From the NCBI GenBank assembly GCA_045601445.1, contig JAZRZQ010000117.1:1-42152 (forward strand): a stretch of DNA of 42,152 nucleotides, given 5' to 3'. The DNA comes from RGIG5579 sp045601445 (lineage in GTDB: Bacteria > Bacillota > Clostridia > Oscillospirales > SIG627). Within the stretch, counting starts at the first letter, position 1; each line of letters begins with the position of its first letter. Below are positions 12,808 through 22,700 of this stretch, in pieces. The notes beneath the pieces were generated by a model that was given only the letters and a program-made list of their open reading frames with translations, was not told the origin of the DNA and did not search any database. Made by a program: the position numbers and the translations under genes.

Positions 12808-15654
12808 TTACGCCTTGTCTACGACAAATCCCATCGGAGCAAGCTCAAAGGATTCGTACGTAACGGCGAAATTATTATAGTTGAGGTAGATCTGCGTTCC
12901 GTTGCTGTAAGTGACCTTAACGATTCGATTGCCGAGGATCTCGTGATCCGTGATCGTGCAATTCTGAAGGGGCGAGAGAACCTCATTCAAGGTATTGTAT
13001 TCCTTGACCAGATCTTCCTTCCAATCCTCGTAGCGAACGGCGTAGTATTCGCCGTAGCCGTTGATCTTCAATTCGGGAATGTTCTGGTATGCGAGTACAA
13101 AGTAGGGGTTACCGCCGTTCTCAATGGTCTTGAGAATGGTGTATTCGTAATCTCCCGAGAGGTTGATGGCCTCGCCGGTATAGTTCATATAGCCGTGGAG
13201 CACGATACCCAGGAAGGGCACCTCTGCGGTAGTGGTGTTGCGGTTGGAGCTATCCAGCGGGATATCCAGAACGGTATCTGCATATTTCCAGGTATAATAG
13301 TTACCCTTGTTGACCAGCACGCTGTCATTGGAAGCGGCGATCTTTTCAAGCGCTGCGATCAGCTCTTCCTTGGAGTTCTCACGGTTGAGCGGGAACAGCT
13401 CATCCTGGCTGGAGTTGATGGCAGTACCGAGCGAGCCGACCGAGATGTTCTTCTGTCCCTCGGCAAAGAAGGAAGAGTATTTCTCGGAGATCTCACCGTA
13501 GAAATCAGCGATTTTGTGGGGAGATACGATGTAGGCTACGTGGGTGTTGTATGCCTGGAAGGCGGGATTGTAGGTCTTATAGAAGGCGGGCTTGTTATCA
13601 ATGGTCTTTGCCGTGTCATCCTCTTCGTCGAAGCCGTCAAAGAAGGCGGTACGGTAAACGTAGGCAAAGTCCAGATCAAGGTAAAGGCGGTTGCCCTCGC
13701 CCTGAACGTATGCGATCAGGTCCTTAAGGCCCTTCTCGCCGCCCAGAACCTTTTCCACGTCGATTTCGGTGGGAGCGGTTGCGGTCAAGCCGCCGTTCAT
13801 CCAGCCGAGGTAGCGAACAACCTGCTCGCTGATCCCCTTCTCCTTCAATTCCGCCAAGATGGTCTTGGCATTTTCGAAGGTAGTCAGCTCTGCCTGCTTT
13901 TCAACAGGCATACCGAGGAAGGTATCGGTCGTGGTAAGTGCGCCGAGCAGATCCAGATAAAGCCGAATGTCTTCCTTATTATCGTCGAGCTTCTTCAAAA
14001 CGCCCTGCTTTTCCAGATAGCTGCGGAAGGCGTTTGCCATACCGACGTAATCCGCCTCGTCGTCCCAGAGCAGGCGGTACTTGATGGTGTAATTTCCTAC
14101 GTACTTACGCTCAATGGACTTGGTGTAGACGGCTTGTCCGCCCGAAACGGTGATACCGTCCAGAGGATAGGAGTCGGTCTGACGGGCAAAGAAGGTGGTG
14201 GAAACGGCGTGATACTCATGCGTCGTACCGCCGCTGGCGGCATCGACACGGGTCAAGCTCTCGCCTTCGGTGATGATGGCAAGATAACCCTGCTTCACGG
14301 TTCTGTTCTCAACGAGCTCGGTGATCGGCTTTTTGTCTGCATCCACCATCACCTTGCCGTTCTCGTCGAGAACCTCCTTGCGGATCTCCATCTTGGATTC
14401 CATCACGGTTCCGTAAACGGGAGCGCGCCAGGTCTGATAGCTTGCGGTTGCAGCGGAAGCGCCTTCGTAGAATCCGAAGTCGTTGCCGTAGAGCGTACCG
14501 GAAACCTTCGTTGCCTTGGAATTTTGCTTAAAATCAATGATGGCACCGCTACCGTCGGGGATGAAGTTGTAGCCGTCGTCCTGACGGAGAGGATTCTCTG
14601 CCGCGCTGACTCTGCCTGCGCCGAGGAAGGGCAGGATCTGGATGGTGTCCAGCTTGTAGGTAGCTGCGTCGAAGGAGATACCGCGTGCGGGGAGTCTGAC
14701 CTGGAAGCCGTCCTCCTCGAGCGTGTATTCCAGAGCCATCTTGAAGATCGCGGGAGAAGAATTCTCCAGCTCGTAGCCGACCGTTTCGTGGTCGGTCAGC
14801 ATATCCTCCAGAGAGTACTCGGTGTACTGACGGATATACTTTTCGAGGTTGTTCAGCTCGGTTGCAGTGGACTTTTCATCTACCGTGTAGATCGGCATCT
14901 TTTCGGTGATCGGGTAGGTGGAAAGGATCGAAGACTGCTCACGGGCGGTCAACGTGGGATTGGAAGGATCGAGCAGCGTATAGAAGGATACGAACTTACC
15001 AAAGTCGAACGACTCGGCATTCTCAGCTTCGCTGATCTTTTCCGTATCGCCGCTGTGCTTCATTTCAAGGTACTGCTCGAAGGTGTAATCACTTTCGTTG
15101 GTTGCTTCATAGAAGGGACGCAGGATCGTCTCCTCGAAGCGGGTCTTCTCGATCTGATGCGGAACGACTCTCTTCTTGGAGCCGGCACCGAGCGTATACT
15201 CCACACGGGCACCGCCGCGGATGGCCTTGACCAGGATCTGCTCCTGCTGTGCGCCGTCGCGGTAGCTGTCCATCGTGGAGTAGATACCCTCGCCGTTGTA
15301 GTAGCCGATGAGGATCTGGCTGAGCAGCTCGTCTTTCACGGAGCCGGAAGCCTTCGTATCGGCAACGTCGTAGGGATTGGTGAAGAGCATCTGGCCCGTC
15401 ACACGGTTGACCACGCAGACCTCGCCGGTAAATTCCTGAACGTAGAGTGCGTAGGTCGTGTTTTCGATGACCTTGGTCATCGTGGCAAGCTTGTCCTCGG
15501 GGGAGTAGTACTTCGTGCTTTGATAACCGATGGCTTTCAGCTTGTCATAGGTCGCCTTGTCGCCGAGCTGAGTCGTTTCCGCAGAGGGGAAAAGAGGAAG
15601 AAGCATCGAAGCGCAAAGGACTACTGCCAAAGCGAGCGTCAAAAATCGTTTCAT
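12808..15654 (-). CDS. DUF5696-domain secreted protein (possible TIM-barrel glycan-active protein)
   Basis: A 948-residue protein with a Sec signal peptide (MKRFLTLALAVVLCASMLLP). The N-terminal half is beta-rich (TTYALYVQEFTGEVCVVNRV, GGARVEYTLGAG). The region around residues 370-560 includes FIPDGSGAIIDF and a transport-operon-typical beta domain. From about residue 565 a run of strand-helix units suggests a TIM barrel: DIRLYLDLLGALTTTDTFLG, VVRYLGWMNGGLTATAP, LKDLIAYVQGEGNRLYLDLD and THVAYIVSPHK. This is the DUF5696 pattern, commonly found beside sugar ABC genes in Clostridia and Paenibacillus. A role in binding or cutting the transported glycan is inferred; no catalytic residues can be assigned with confidence. 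ATG 15654 is preceded by AAAGGAGGAAA. Confidence 0.82.
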   Translation of the reverse strand: MKRFLTLALAVVLCASMLLPLFPSAETTQLGDKATYDKLKAIGYQSTKYYSPEDKLATMTKVIENTTYALYVQEFTGEVCVVNRVTGQMLFTNPYDVADTKASGSVKDELLSQILIGYYNGEGIYSTMDSYRDGAQQEQILVKAIRGGARVEYTLGAGSKKRVVPHQIEKTRFEETILRPFYEATNESDYTFEQYLEMKHSGDTEKISEAENAESFDFGKFVSFYTLLDPSNPTLTAREQSSILSTYPITEKMPIYTVDEKSTATELNNLEKYIRQYTEYSLEDMLTDHETVGYELENSSPAIFKMALEYTLEEDGFQVRLPARGISFDAATYKLDTIQILPFLGAGRVSAAENPLRQDDGYNFIPDGSGAIIDFKQNSKATKVSGTLYGNDFGFYEGASAATASYQTWRAPVYGTVMESKMEIRKEVLDENGKVMVDADKKPITELVENRTVKQGYLAIITEGESLTRVDAASGGTTHEYHAVSTTFFARQTDSYPLDGITVSGGQAVYTKSIERKYVGNYTIKYRLLWDDEADYVGMANAFRSYLEKQGVLKKLDDNKEDIRLYLDLLGALTTTDTFLGMPVEKQAELTTFENAKTILAELKEKGISEQVVRYLGWMNGGLTATAPTEIDVEKVLGGEKGLKDLIAYVQGEGNRLYLDLDFAYVYRTAFFDGFDEEDDTAKTIDNKPAFYKTYNPAFQAYNTHVAYIVSPHKIADFYGEISEKYSSFFAEGQKNISVGSLGTAINSSQDELFPLNRENSKEELIAALEKIAASNDSVLVNKGNYYTWKYADTVLDIPLDSSNRNTTTAEVPFLGIVLHGYMNYTGEAINLSGDYEYTILKTIENGGNPYFVLAYQNIPELKINGYGEYYAVRYEDWKEDLVKEYNTLNEVLSPLQNCTITDHEILGNRIVKVTYSNGTQIYLNYNNFAVTYESFELAPMGFVVDKA

Positions 15655-15672
15655 ACTGTGTTTCCTCCTTTC

Positions 15673-17838
15673 CTATACTCTGAGCGAAAGCTCGGTATAA
15701 ATATTAACGACAAACGATACGATCTTGGACAAAAGTCCGGAGAACAGCAGGGCAAGGAACATGATGATGACCATTCCTGCCAGCGTTCCGAGAACGGTAA
15801 TGATGTTTTTACCGAAGGAGTAGTCGTGGGTGACCATCACGCCGAAGAACAGGAGGAATCCCGTCCAGACGTAGCCGATTCCGATCAAAAGCGAGATGAT
15901 GGCGCTCTCCTCAAGGGTGAGAACGTGCGTCAGAATCGTCGCGGGGATGAGCATCATCGGCAGCGGTACGATGGCGTAGCAGGTCGACAGAAGGATGTCC
16001 TTCAGGCTTCCCTCGCCCTCGAACAGCGTGGTCAAGCACCAGTTGGAAATGACAAAGAGCGCGATCGGAACGAGAACGCCCGTGACCTCTCCGATCAGGC
16101 TGATACCCATATTGTGGGGATCGTACCAGAAGGATTGGCCGATGTCATTGTAGAGATAAGCGAGGATCGTGACAACAACAAAGAAGATTCCTGCCTTGAA
16201 GTTGCCGCGCTTTTCGTGCTTGAGATCCCAGAAGCCGTCGAACGGATGGAAGATCACGTGGAAAGCATACAGCGTAGCCTCCTTGAAGGTTCTCTTCTCC
16301 TTCATCTTTTGGCCGGCAAGGTTGACCTTGTTGGCGTAAGCAAAGAAGCGGGAGAGGAGCAGCACGATGACGACGATCACGATCGGGATGAGGATGATGT
16401 AGTCCTCGATCCACTCCTGACGGATCTTGGTGTAGCTCTTGGAGTAGCCATCGGCATCGTAAGCGGCCGCGTAATACTCCTGAGCCTGGGCGTAGTTCTG
16501 TGCGCGGTAGAGGCTGTCGGCAATACCGACGTAGGCTTCGTCAAAGTTGGAGTTGCGAAGCAGAACCTGCTCCCAATACAGCGCAGACTGGTCGTAGTTA
16601 CGCTCCTCCACGTTGCGGATGGCGGCTACGAGGTCTTCACCGTACTCGGTACGCTTATACAGCGTCAGGCAGTTGTTCGTCTTATCAAGAACGATGAACT
16701 TGTCGCCCTGATAGCAGATCGAAGAAATGCCGACGTTGTTACCGAGCTGAGGGCCGTTGTCACCGAAGATGAACAGGAGGTTGCCCTGTGAATCGTAGGT
16801 GTACATTTTCTGACGGGTTCCGTCGACGATGGTCCACATACCGGACTCACCGAGGGCAACGTCGATAATCAGGGATACGCCGGTCACGGCGTCGTGGCTG
16901 ACACCGAAGTTCTGCATCACGGTAACTTCACCGGAAGGCGGCCAGAAGCCGGTACGGAGCATAACGTCCATTCCCTGCGCGTTGAGCTTTTTGACGGGTG
17001 CAAAGTCACCGGAGGTGGATTTGTCGGCAATTGCCGCCTCTGCCTTCTCCTTATCCAGAGAAGCGATGGTCGCGTAAACAAAGCCGGAGTCGTCAATGGT
17101 GATGTTGTTGTATTCGGTCGGAACCAGAGACTCCATCTTGGCTCTCTGCTCCTTGGTCTGGAACATTCTCCAGAAAATCTGGAAGGCGCTGGGCGCGGTC
17201 TTCTGTGCACCGAGGAAGCCGAGGAAGTCACCGTCGCTGTTCATCGAGATAACACCCTGGTTGGTGGTGGACGAAACGACGTAGATTCTTCCTGCCGTAT
17301 CAACGGCACAGGCGATCGGCTTATAGGTAGACCCCTCGGGGAAGGCATTGCTGGTGGGCTCGACGACAATGCGGTCGAAGGTGACCGAGGTGACGCTGCC
17401 CTGCTTATCTACCGTCTTCTTAAAAACGACGATACGGCTGTTTTCCGTGTCGCAGACGAAAATTTCGTTTTCCTTGACGAACACGCCTCTGGGAGCGGAA
17501 AATTCGTCCGGAATGCCCTGGTCGTTGTAAAAGCGCGAGATGGTCGCGTTGAGGGTGTAGTCGTTGTTGAGAATGACAAAGCGGTTGTTGTTGGGGTCGG
17601 CAATATAGATGTTGCCATCCTTGTCCGCCAAGACGTCAGAGGGCGTGCTCAGCGGCGTTTCCAGACCGAAATCCTCGGAATCGAGGATACGGTCGGGAAC
17701 GTATGCGTGAGGAGACTCCACGTAACGGCCGTCGATGTCGTAGGTGTAGGTATGGTACGGTACAAGAGCACTCACTTGAGGTGCAAGGAGAGCCGCAATG
17801 CACAAAACCAAGAGCAAAACTCTGATTGCTTTTTTCAT
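15673..17838 (-). CDS. NHL beta-propeller-TPR-Yip1 membrane protein
   Basis: A 721-residue multidomain protein. A signal peptide (MKKAIRVLLLVLCIAALLAP) is followed by an NHL-type propeller over about residues 60-400. Its repeats include STPSDVLADKDGNIYIADPN, SAPRGVFVKENEIFVCDTEN and KPIACAVDTAGRIYVVSSTT. A TPR pair spans about residues 405-470 (DQSALYWEQVLLRNSNFDEA, then NYAQAQEYYAAAY). A membrane helix near 480 (IILIPIVIVVIVLLL) leads into a Yip1-like domain with about five helices to the C-terminus. The propeller and TPR would face outside, with Yip1 in the membrane. Its place between permease and DUF5696 genes suggests a scaffold or sensor for the uptake system. Function is not established. 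Confidence 0.85.
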   Translation of the reverse strand: MKKAIRVLLLVLCIAALLAPQVSALVPYHTYTYDIDGRYVESPHAYVPDRILDSEDFGLETPLSTPSDVLADKDGNIYIADPNNNRFVILNNDYTLNATISRFYNDQGIPDEFSAPRGVFVKENEIFVCDTENSRIVVFKKTVDKQGSVTSVTFDRIVVEPTSNAFPEGSTYKPIACAVDTAGRIYVVSSTTNQGVISMNSDGDFLGFLGAQKTAPSAFQIFWRMFQTKEQRAKMESLVPTEYNNITIDDSGFVYATIASLDKEKAEAAIADKSTSGDFAPVKKLNAQGMDVMLRTGFWPPSGEVTVMQNFGVSHDAVTGVSLIIDVALGESGMWTIVDGTRQKMYTYDSQGNLLFIFGDNGPQLGNNVGISSICYQGDKFIVLDKTNNCLTLYKRTEYGEDLVAAIRNVEERNYDQSALYWEQVLLRNSNFDEAYVGIADSLYRAQNYAQAQEYYAAAYDADGYSKSYTKIRQEWIEDYIILIPIVIVVIVLLLSRFFAYANKVNLAGQKMKEKRTFKEATLYAFHVIFHPFDGFWDLKHEKRGNFKAGIFFVVVTILAYLYNDIGQSFWYDPHNMGISLIGEVTGVLVPIALFVISNWCLTTLFEGEGSLKDILLSTCYAIVPLPMMLIPATILTHVLTLEESAIISLLIGIGYVWTGFLLFFGVMVTHDYSFGKNIITVLGTLAGMVIIMFLALLFSGLLSKIVSFVVNIYTELSLRV

Positions 17839-17855
17839 TTGCTTTTCTCCTTTTC

Positions 17856-18728
17856 TTAGTCTTTCATACCGGAAGTTGCCATGGTTTCGATAATGTTACT
17901 TTGCGTAATTACGAATACCATAATCGGAACCATCATCATAATAACGGTCGAAGCGGCACCGGCACCCTGACGGGAAATACCGCCGGTAACGATCTGCTGA
18001 ATGGCGTAGTTGAAGCTCTTGAACTGCTCGGAGTAGATGTAGATGGACGAGCCGGCGTTCCAAAGATCCTTGAAGCAGAACACGATCAGGGTCAGCCAAG
18101 CGGGCTTAACCATCGGCATTGCGATCTGCCAGAACACGCGGATCTCGCTTGCACCGTCCAGACGGGCCGATTCCAGAACCGTGTCGGGAACGCTGCTTTC
18201 CATAAACTGCTTCATCAGGTAAAGACCCATACTGGTGGCACAGGCAGGAATGATTCTTGCCCAATAGGTGTCAACCAGCCCGAGCTTACTCATCGTGAAG
18301 AAGTTGGTGATCGCGGTAACGGTGGTGTGGAACATCAGCGAATACACAACGATCTGGAAGAGAACCTTCTTACCGGGGAACTTCATCTTCGCCAGCGAGT
18401 AGGCTGCCATCGAAGAGAAAATAACGTTACCGAACGTTCCGAGGATGGAAACGAACGCGGTGTTGAAGATGTAGCGGGAGAAGGGAACCCAGCTGCTTCC
18501 CATCAGGTTGAACAGCGTTTTGAAGTTACCGAAGGTGGGGTTCACAACGAAGAAGCGGGGCGGGTACTGCCACAGCTCGTCAAGAGGCTTGAAGGCCTGC
18601 ATGATGGTGTAGAGCATCGGCAGGAACATAAACGCACCCATAATCAGAAGGAATACGTTGATTCCGATATCGCCGCCCAGGGAGCGGTTCAAGGCATGGT
18701 TGGATTTACGGATTCTAAGCTTTGCCAT
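17856..18728 (-). CDS. Carbohydrate ABC transporter permease, MalG-type (first pair)
   Basis: A 290-residue CUT1 permease. ATG 18728 is used: it begins one base after the stop of the upstream permease (TGATATG), whereas the longer TTG start at 18749 would overlap it. TM1 is IGINVFLLIMGAFMFLPMLY. The EAA loop reads DTVLESARLDGASEIRVFWQ followed by IAMPMVKP. The last helix is TVIMMMVPIMVFVITQSNII and the end is ETMATSGMKD, typical of YtcP/LplC-type permeases. It pairs with the gene at 18730 and serves the solute-binding protein at 19711. Confidence 0.94.
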   Translation of the reverse strand: MAKLRIRKSNHALNRSLGGDIGINVFLLIMGAFMFLPMLYTIMQAFKPLDELWQYPPRFFVVNPTFGNFKTLFNLMGSSWVPFSRYIFNTAFVSILGTFGNVIFSSMAAYSLAKMKFPGKKVLFQIVVYSLMFHTTVTAITNFFTMSKLGLVDTYWARIIPACATSMGLYLMKQFMESSVPDTVLESARLDGASEIRVFWQIAMPMVKPAWLTLIVFCFKDLWNAGSSIYIYSEQFKSFNYAIQQIVTGGISRQGAGAASTVIMMMVPIMVFVITQSNIIETMATSGMKD

Positions 18729-18729
18729 A

Positions 18730-19680
18730 TCACTTACCAACCTTTCCAATGAGTTTACGAACCAGCATATTCGAGCCGATCATCATAAAGAAGAGCACGA
18801 CCGCGATGGTGGACGCATAACCCATTTCAAAACGCGTGCTGCCGAAGTCGTCGAGATGGTGCATGATGGTGTGTGCACAGTAGTCCGGCGAGGGGAAGCC
18901 GACCAGACCCGTGATGACCGCACCGAAGCCGAAGGACTGGGTGATGGCCATAACCGCACCGAAGATCATCTGCGGACGCATATACGGCATGGTGATATAC
19001 CAAAGCTCCTGCCAACGGTTCTTGATACCGTCCACCGCTCCGGCCTCGTAAAGCGAGCGGTCAACGACCTGGAAGCCCGCGATAAAGGTCAAGAACGAGG
19101 TACCCAGCGAGGTCCACAGTGCCACGATGATAACGATGGGCATAATGTAGTCGGGGTCCTTGAGGAAGGCGATCGGGGTCGAGATGAAGCCCCAATCCAT
19201 CAACGTACCGTTGAGGAAGCCGTGTGCGTCGGCCGAGAAGATGTAGGTCCATACCATATAGACGTTACCCGAGATACTCGGAGCGTAGAAGATCAGCGTC
19301 ATAATGGCACGGATCTTCGGGGGAAGCTCGTTGATAAACCAAGCGAGAATCAGGGACAGAAGGTAAGAACCGGGGCCGGTGATCGCAGCGAATACCAGCG
19401 TGTTTTTCACTGCGAGCATAAATACATCGTCGTTCAGGAACAAACGGATGTAGTTGTCAAACCAAACGATGTTGGGCATTTCCAACATATTGAAGTCTGT
19501 CAAGCTGAAAAGAATGGACAAGATAACAGGCAGGACGGTGAAGATAAAGAAGATGATATAGAAGGGAGCCAGCAGGAAATAGCCGGTCTTGTTGGCCTTC
19601 ATCTCTTTCCAAGTCCACTGCCACTTGGTCATGTCTTTTCTTGAGACAGGTCTTTTTACTGTTTCAGCCTTTTGAGACAT
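18730..19680 (-). CDS. Carbohydrate ABC transporter permease, MalF-type (first pair)
   Basis: A 316-residue permease starting at ATG 19680 with AAGGAG upstream. A basic N-tail of about 35 residues precedes TM1 (YFLLAPFYIIFFIFTVLPVI). The substrate-side signature LTDFNMLEMPNIVWFDNY is typical of CUT1 MalF/LplB-like subunits. The EAA loop is VDRSLYEAGAVDGIKNRWQE followed by LWYITMPYMRP. Six membrane helices are readable, and the C-terminus MLVRKLIGKVGK is cytoplasmic. It is the second gene of the operon, immediately after the binding protein. Confidence 0.94.
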   Translation of the reverse strand: MSQKAETVKRPVSRKDMTKWQWTWKEMKANKTGYFLLAPFYIIFFIFTVLPVILSILFSLTDFNMLEMPNIVWFDNYIRLFLNDDVFMLAVKNTLVFAAITGPGSYLLSLILAWFINELPPKIRAIMTLIFYAPSISGNVYMVWTYIFSADAHGFLNGTLMDWGFISTPIAFLKDPDYIMPIVIIVALWTSLGTSFLTFIAGFQVVDRSLYEAGAVDGIKNRWQELWYITMPYMRPQMIFGAVMAITQSFGFGAVITGLVGFPSPDYCAHTIMHHLDDFGSTRFEMGYASTIAVVLFFMMIGSNMLVRKLIGKVGK

Positions 19681-19710
19681 GAGTTTTTCTCCTTAACTTA
19701 TTTTGATGCC

Positions 19711-22700
19711 TTATTTCGCAGTATTTTCGTAGTCTTCCAGGGTGGGCAAGCCGAATTCGGCGCGCTTTCTGGAAAGCTCGGAGTTGATGGAATCAATGTT
19801 ATCCAGCATCGCCTCAACGGGGTCTTCGTTGTCGTTGTAGGCTGCAAGGAAGGAAAATTCCACGTATCTGGTTACGATATAACCGCCGGGCATCTCGGGG
19901 GTTGCCTGGAGCCAGTCGAACTGCTTTTCGATCTCAGCGCGTTCGTCTGCGGTCCAGCTCATTCCCAAAAGTGCGTTACGGTTTGCGGTTGCGTACTGAC
20001 CGGAAGCACCGAGCAGTGCGTAGTATTCCTGACCGTAGGTCGCCTGCGTCTCCGTGCCGACCCACCACTTCATAAAGTTCCAAGCCGCCTCGATTTCGGT
20101 GCAATCCTTCATCATAATAACGCCGGTTACGTTGGTGTCGGCGGTATGGTCGACGAAGACCTCTCCCTTTTCATTGGTGCGGGTCGTACCGGGCAGGATG
20201 GTGAAGCCCCACAAGCCGCGAAGCTCGGGTGCGAAGATGGTCAGCTGAGAGTAGGTGGTGTAACCGGCAACTGCCACGGGCATTTCACCGGTACGGAAAC
20301 GGTTAACAAAGTTGTAGGCGTAGGGGAAGCCGTACATCGTATACAGCTCGCACATTTCCTTGAAGGTCTCAAGTGCTTCGTTGGAGTCGAGGTTGATGGA
20401 CATGGCAAAGGTCTTTTCGTCCTCGTTGATCGGAGCGCGGTAGAGCTGCAATCCTCTCTGATAGAGCATAATCAGAAGGCCTGCGAGAGATTCGTGATAA
20501 CCGAACTGCAGGTTGTTGGTCTGCAGGATAGGGAGCATATTGTAAACGTCATCCCAGGTTTCGGGGATCTCAAGGCCGAGCTGCAGGAGAATGTCGCTGC
20601 GGTAGAACATCATCGAGAAGCTCTCGGTTTCGGGAAGGCCGTAAGCCACGCCGTACAGCTCGAGCGGAACGGTGGCGGCATCCTCGAAGTTGGCGGCTAC
20701 GAACTGATCGTAGTCAGCGAAGATCTCGCGGCACTTTGCCTTGTGAGCACGTTCCTCCTCGGTGTCACCCTCGGCGTCAACGTAGCCGGCGGGGTTACAG
20801 GGAAGAACGGCGGAACGGATGGCGTAGTTAATAACGGTAGCGGAAGCGACGGTCAGGTTGACGTCGGGGCCGGTACCGGAAAGCGTTGCGGGAAGCAGAG
20901 AGCCTCCGGCAACCAGCTTCAGGTCAACGGCAACGTTGTACTTCTGCGTGAACGAGTCACTGATCAGAGAACGCATGATCGTGGACTGGTCACGGCCGGA
21001 GGTCGTCCAAACCTCGATCTTGGCGTAGTTCTCAGCGCCCTCTGCGGTGCGGACACCGTAGCTGGAGTAGTCGCTGACCCAGCTCATCATAAACTGCTTG
21101 AACTCGTAAACCATCGCACCCCAGAAGGTGGCGTCGGCACGATAACCTGCGCTCTTAACCTCTTTTTCATCCAGCGAGGCGGGAACGAAGAGAACGTAGT
21201 CAAATTCCAGCGGCTGGTTGCGCGCGGTCATGATCCAGGTACCGAGGTTACCGATGTAGTCCTTCAGCTCGCTGAAGCTGGGAGCGATCAGATCCTCGTC
21301 CTTGGCCATTCTTTCCAGAAGCAGGGCCACGTTGTCGAGCGTGACGGAGTCAGAACCCTTGGTTCCGTTGATCGCCTCAAGCTCTGCGCTGATCGCGTAG
21401 AGGTTCTTAGCCTCTGCGGCAAGGCCCTTGATCACCTCGGGCATCAATCTGCCGAATTCATAGTCGCGGTATTCGTCAGGCTCGGAGCCGGTCAGCATCA
21501 GGATCTGCAGGTAGTACTCGTTAATGTTGGAGAGGGAGGTTTCGACGTTGCTGAGCACCTCGGCCATACCGCCGAGCGCGACCCACATCTCAAGCTCGTG
21601 CTCACCCTTGGTCAGATAGAACTTCAGCGCTCTTTCCTTGCCGGTGGCTTCATCAATCACGCCGTCGGTCAAGGGAAGCAGCTGCCACTCATCGCTGTAC
21701 TTGAAGCGAAGCGTTCCTGCCTCGTTAAAGGGACGTGCACCGTCCAGACGGAGGTCACGGGTAACGTACATACCCTCTGCAAAGGACTGCAGGAATCTGG
21801 GGGTGATGTGATAGAAGCCGTCCTCGGTGACGTTAAACTTCCAGGACACCCACTGACCTGCGGTCTGCCACTTCTCACCGCCAACGGCGTTCAAATAGAT
21901 GTTGTTGGCGCTTTGGGGAGAGGTAGCGGCGGAGGTACGGTCGTAAATCGGATAGATAATATTCGTGGAGGTACGGTGTACGATTTCTGCCTCGATCTGT
22001 TCAATCTTTCCGTTCGCGGCGTTATCGGGCTTGCCCTCGTTCGCCTTCAGATAATCTTCGTAGCTGATCGAAGAATCATCATACACGATACGGATCTCTT
22101 GAATGGCAAAAGCCTCCTGCACTTCGGCAAGAGTAATGGTGTGCTGACCCTTCTCAATATAATAAAGGAAGGGTTCGACGATGTAGCCGGTCGAGTCGGA
22201 AGCGACGATCGTGCGCCATTCGGGTTCTTCTACCTTCTGGGGCTTGACTTCGTTTCCGTCGTTATCCAGAACAAATCCGCGGTCGTTGGTCTCGGCAGCG
22301 GCCTGATCCTTCCAAACGCGCGCAAGCTCAATGTAGCGGGACTGCTTGAAGGGATACGTTCCGTCCAGAAGCAGAGCGCGCTTGATGGTTGCGGAGTTAC
22401 TGACCAGATCGGCCTTTCCGTCACCGTCCATGTCGTAATTGACAATGGGAGCGTAGGTGATGAAAATGTGGTAGTTACCGGTTTCCTTGATCTGGAAATC
22501 CCAGACAACGTCACCGGTCTCCGAGATCATCAGAGACTTCTCCTTACCGAGATAGGTGTCGAGCTGAACCTTGGCGTCGGTCTTTTCGACGTTGTAATCC
22601 TCAGCTCGGATGACAAGGTTGTCCTTGCCGTTGGGAGCATCGCCGTAAAGCAAGCGGTACTCCGCATATTCGTTGGCATCGAGCAATTCCTTGATCTCGT

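Noticed and set aside
12325..16791. A very long plus-strand open frame (about 1490 codons)
   Set aside because: It runs antisense to the DUF5696 and NHL/Yip1 genes, has no ribosome site or recognisable domain, and arises from the codon bias of the real minus-strand genes.
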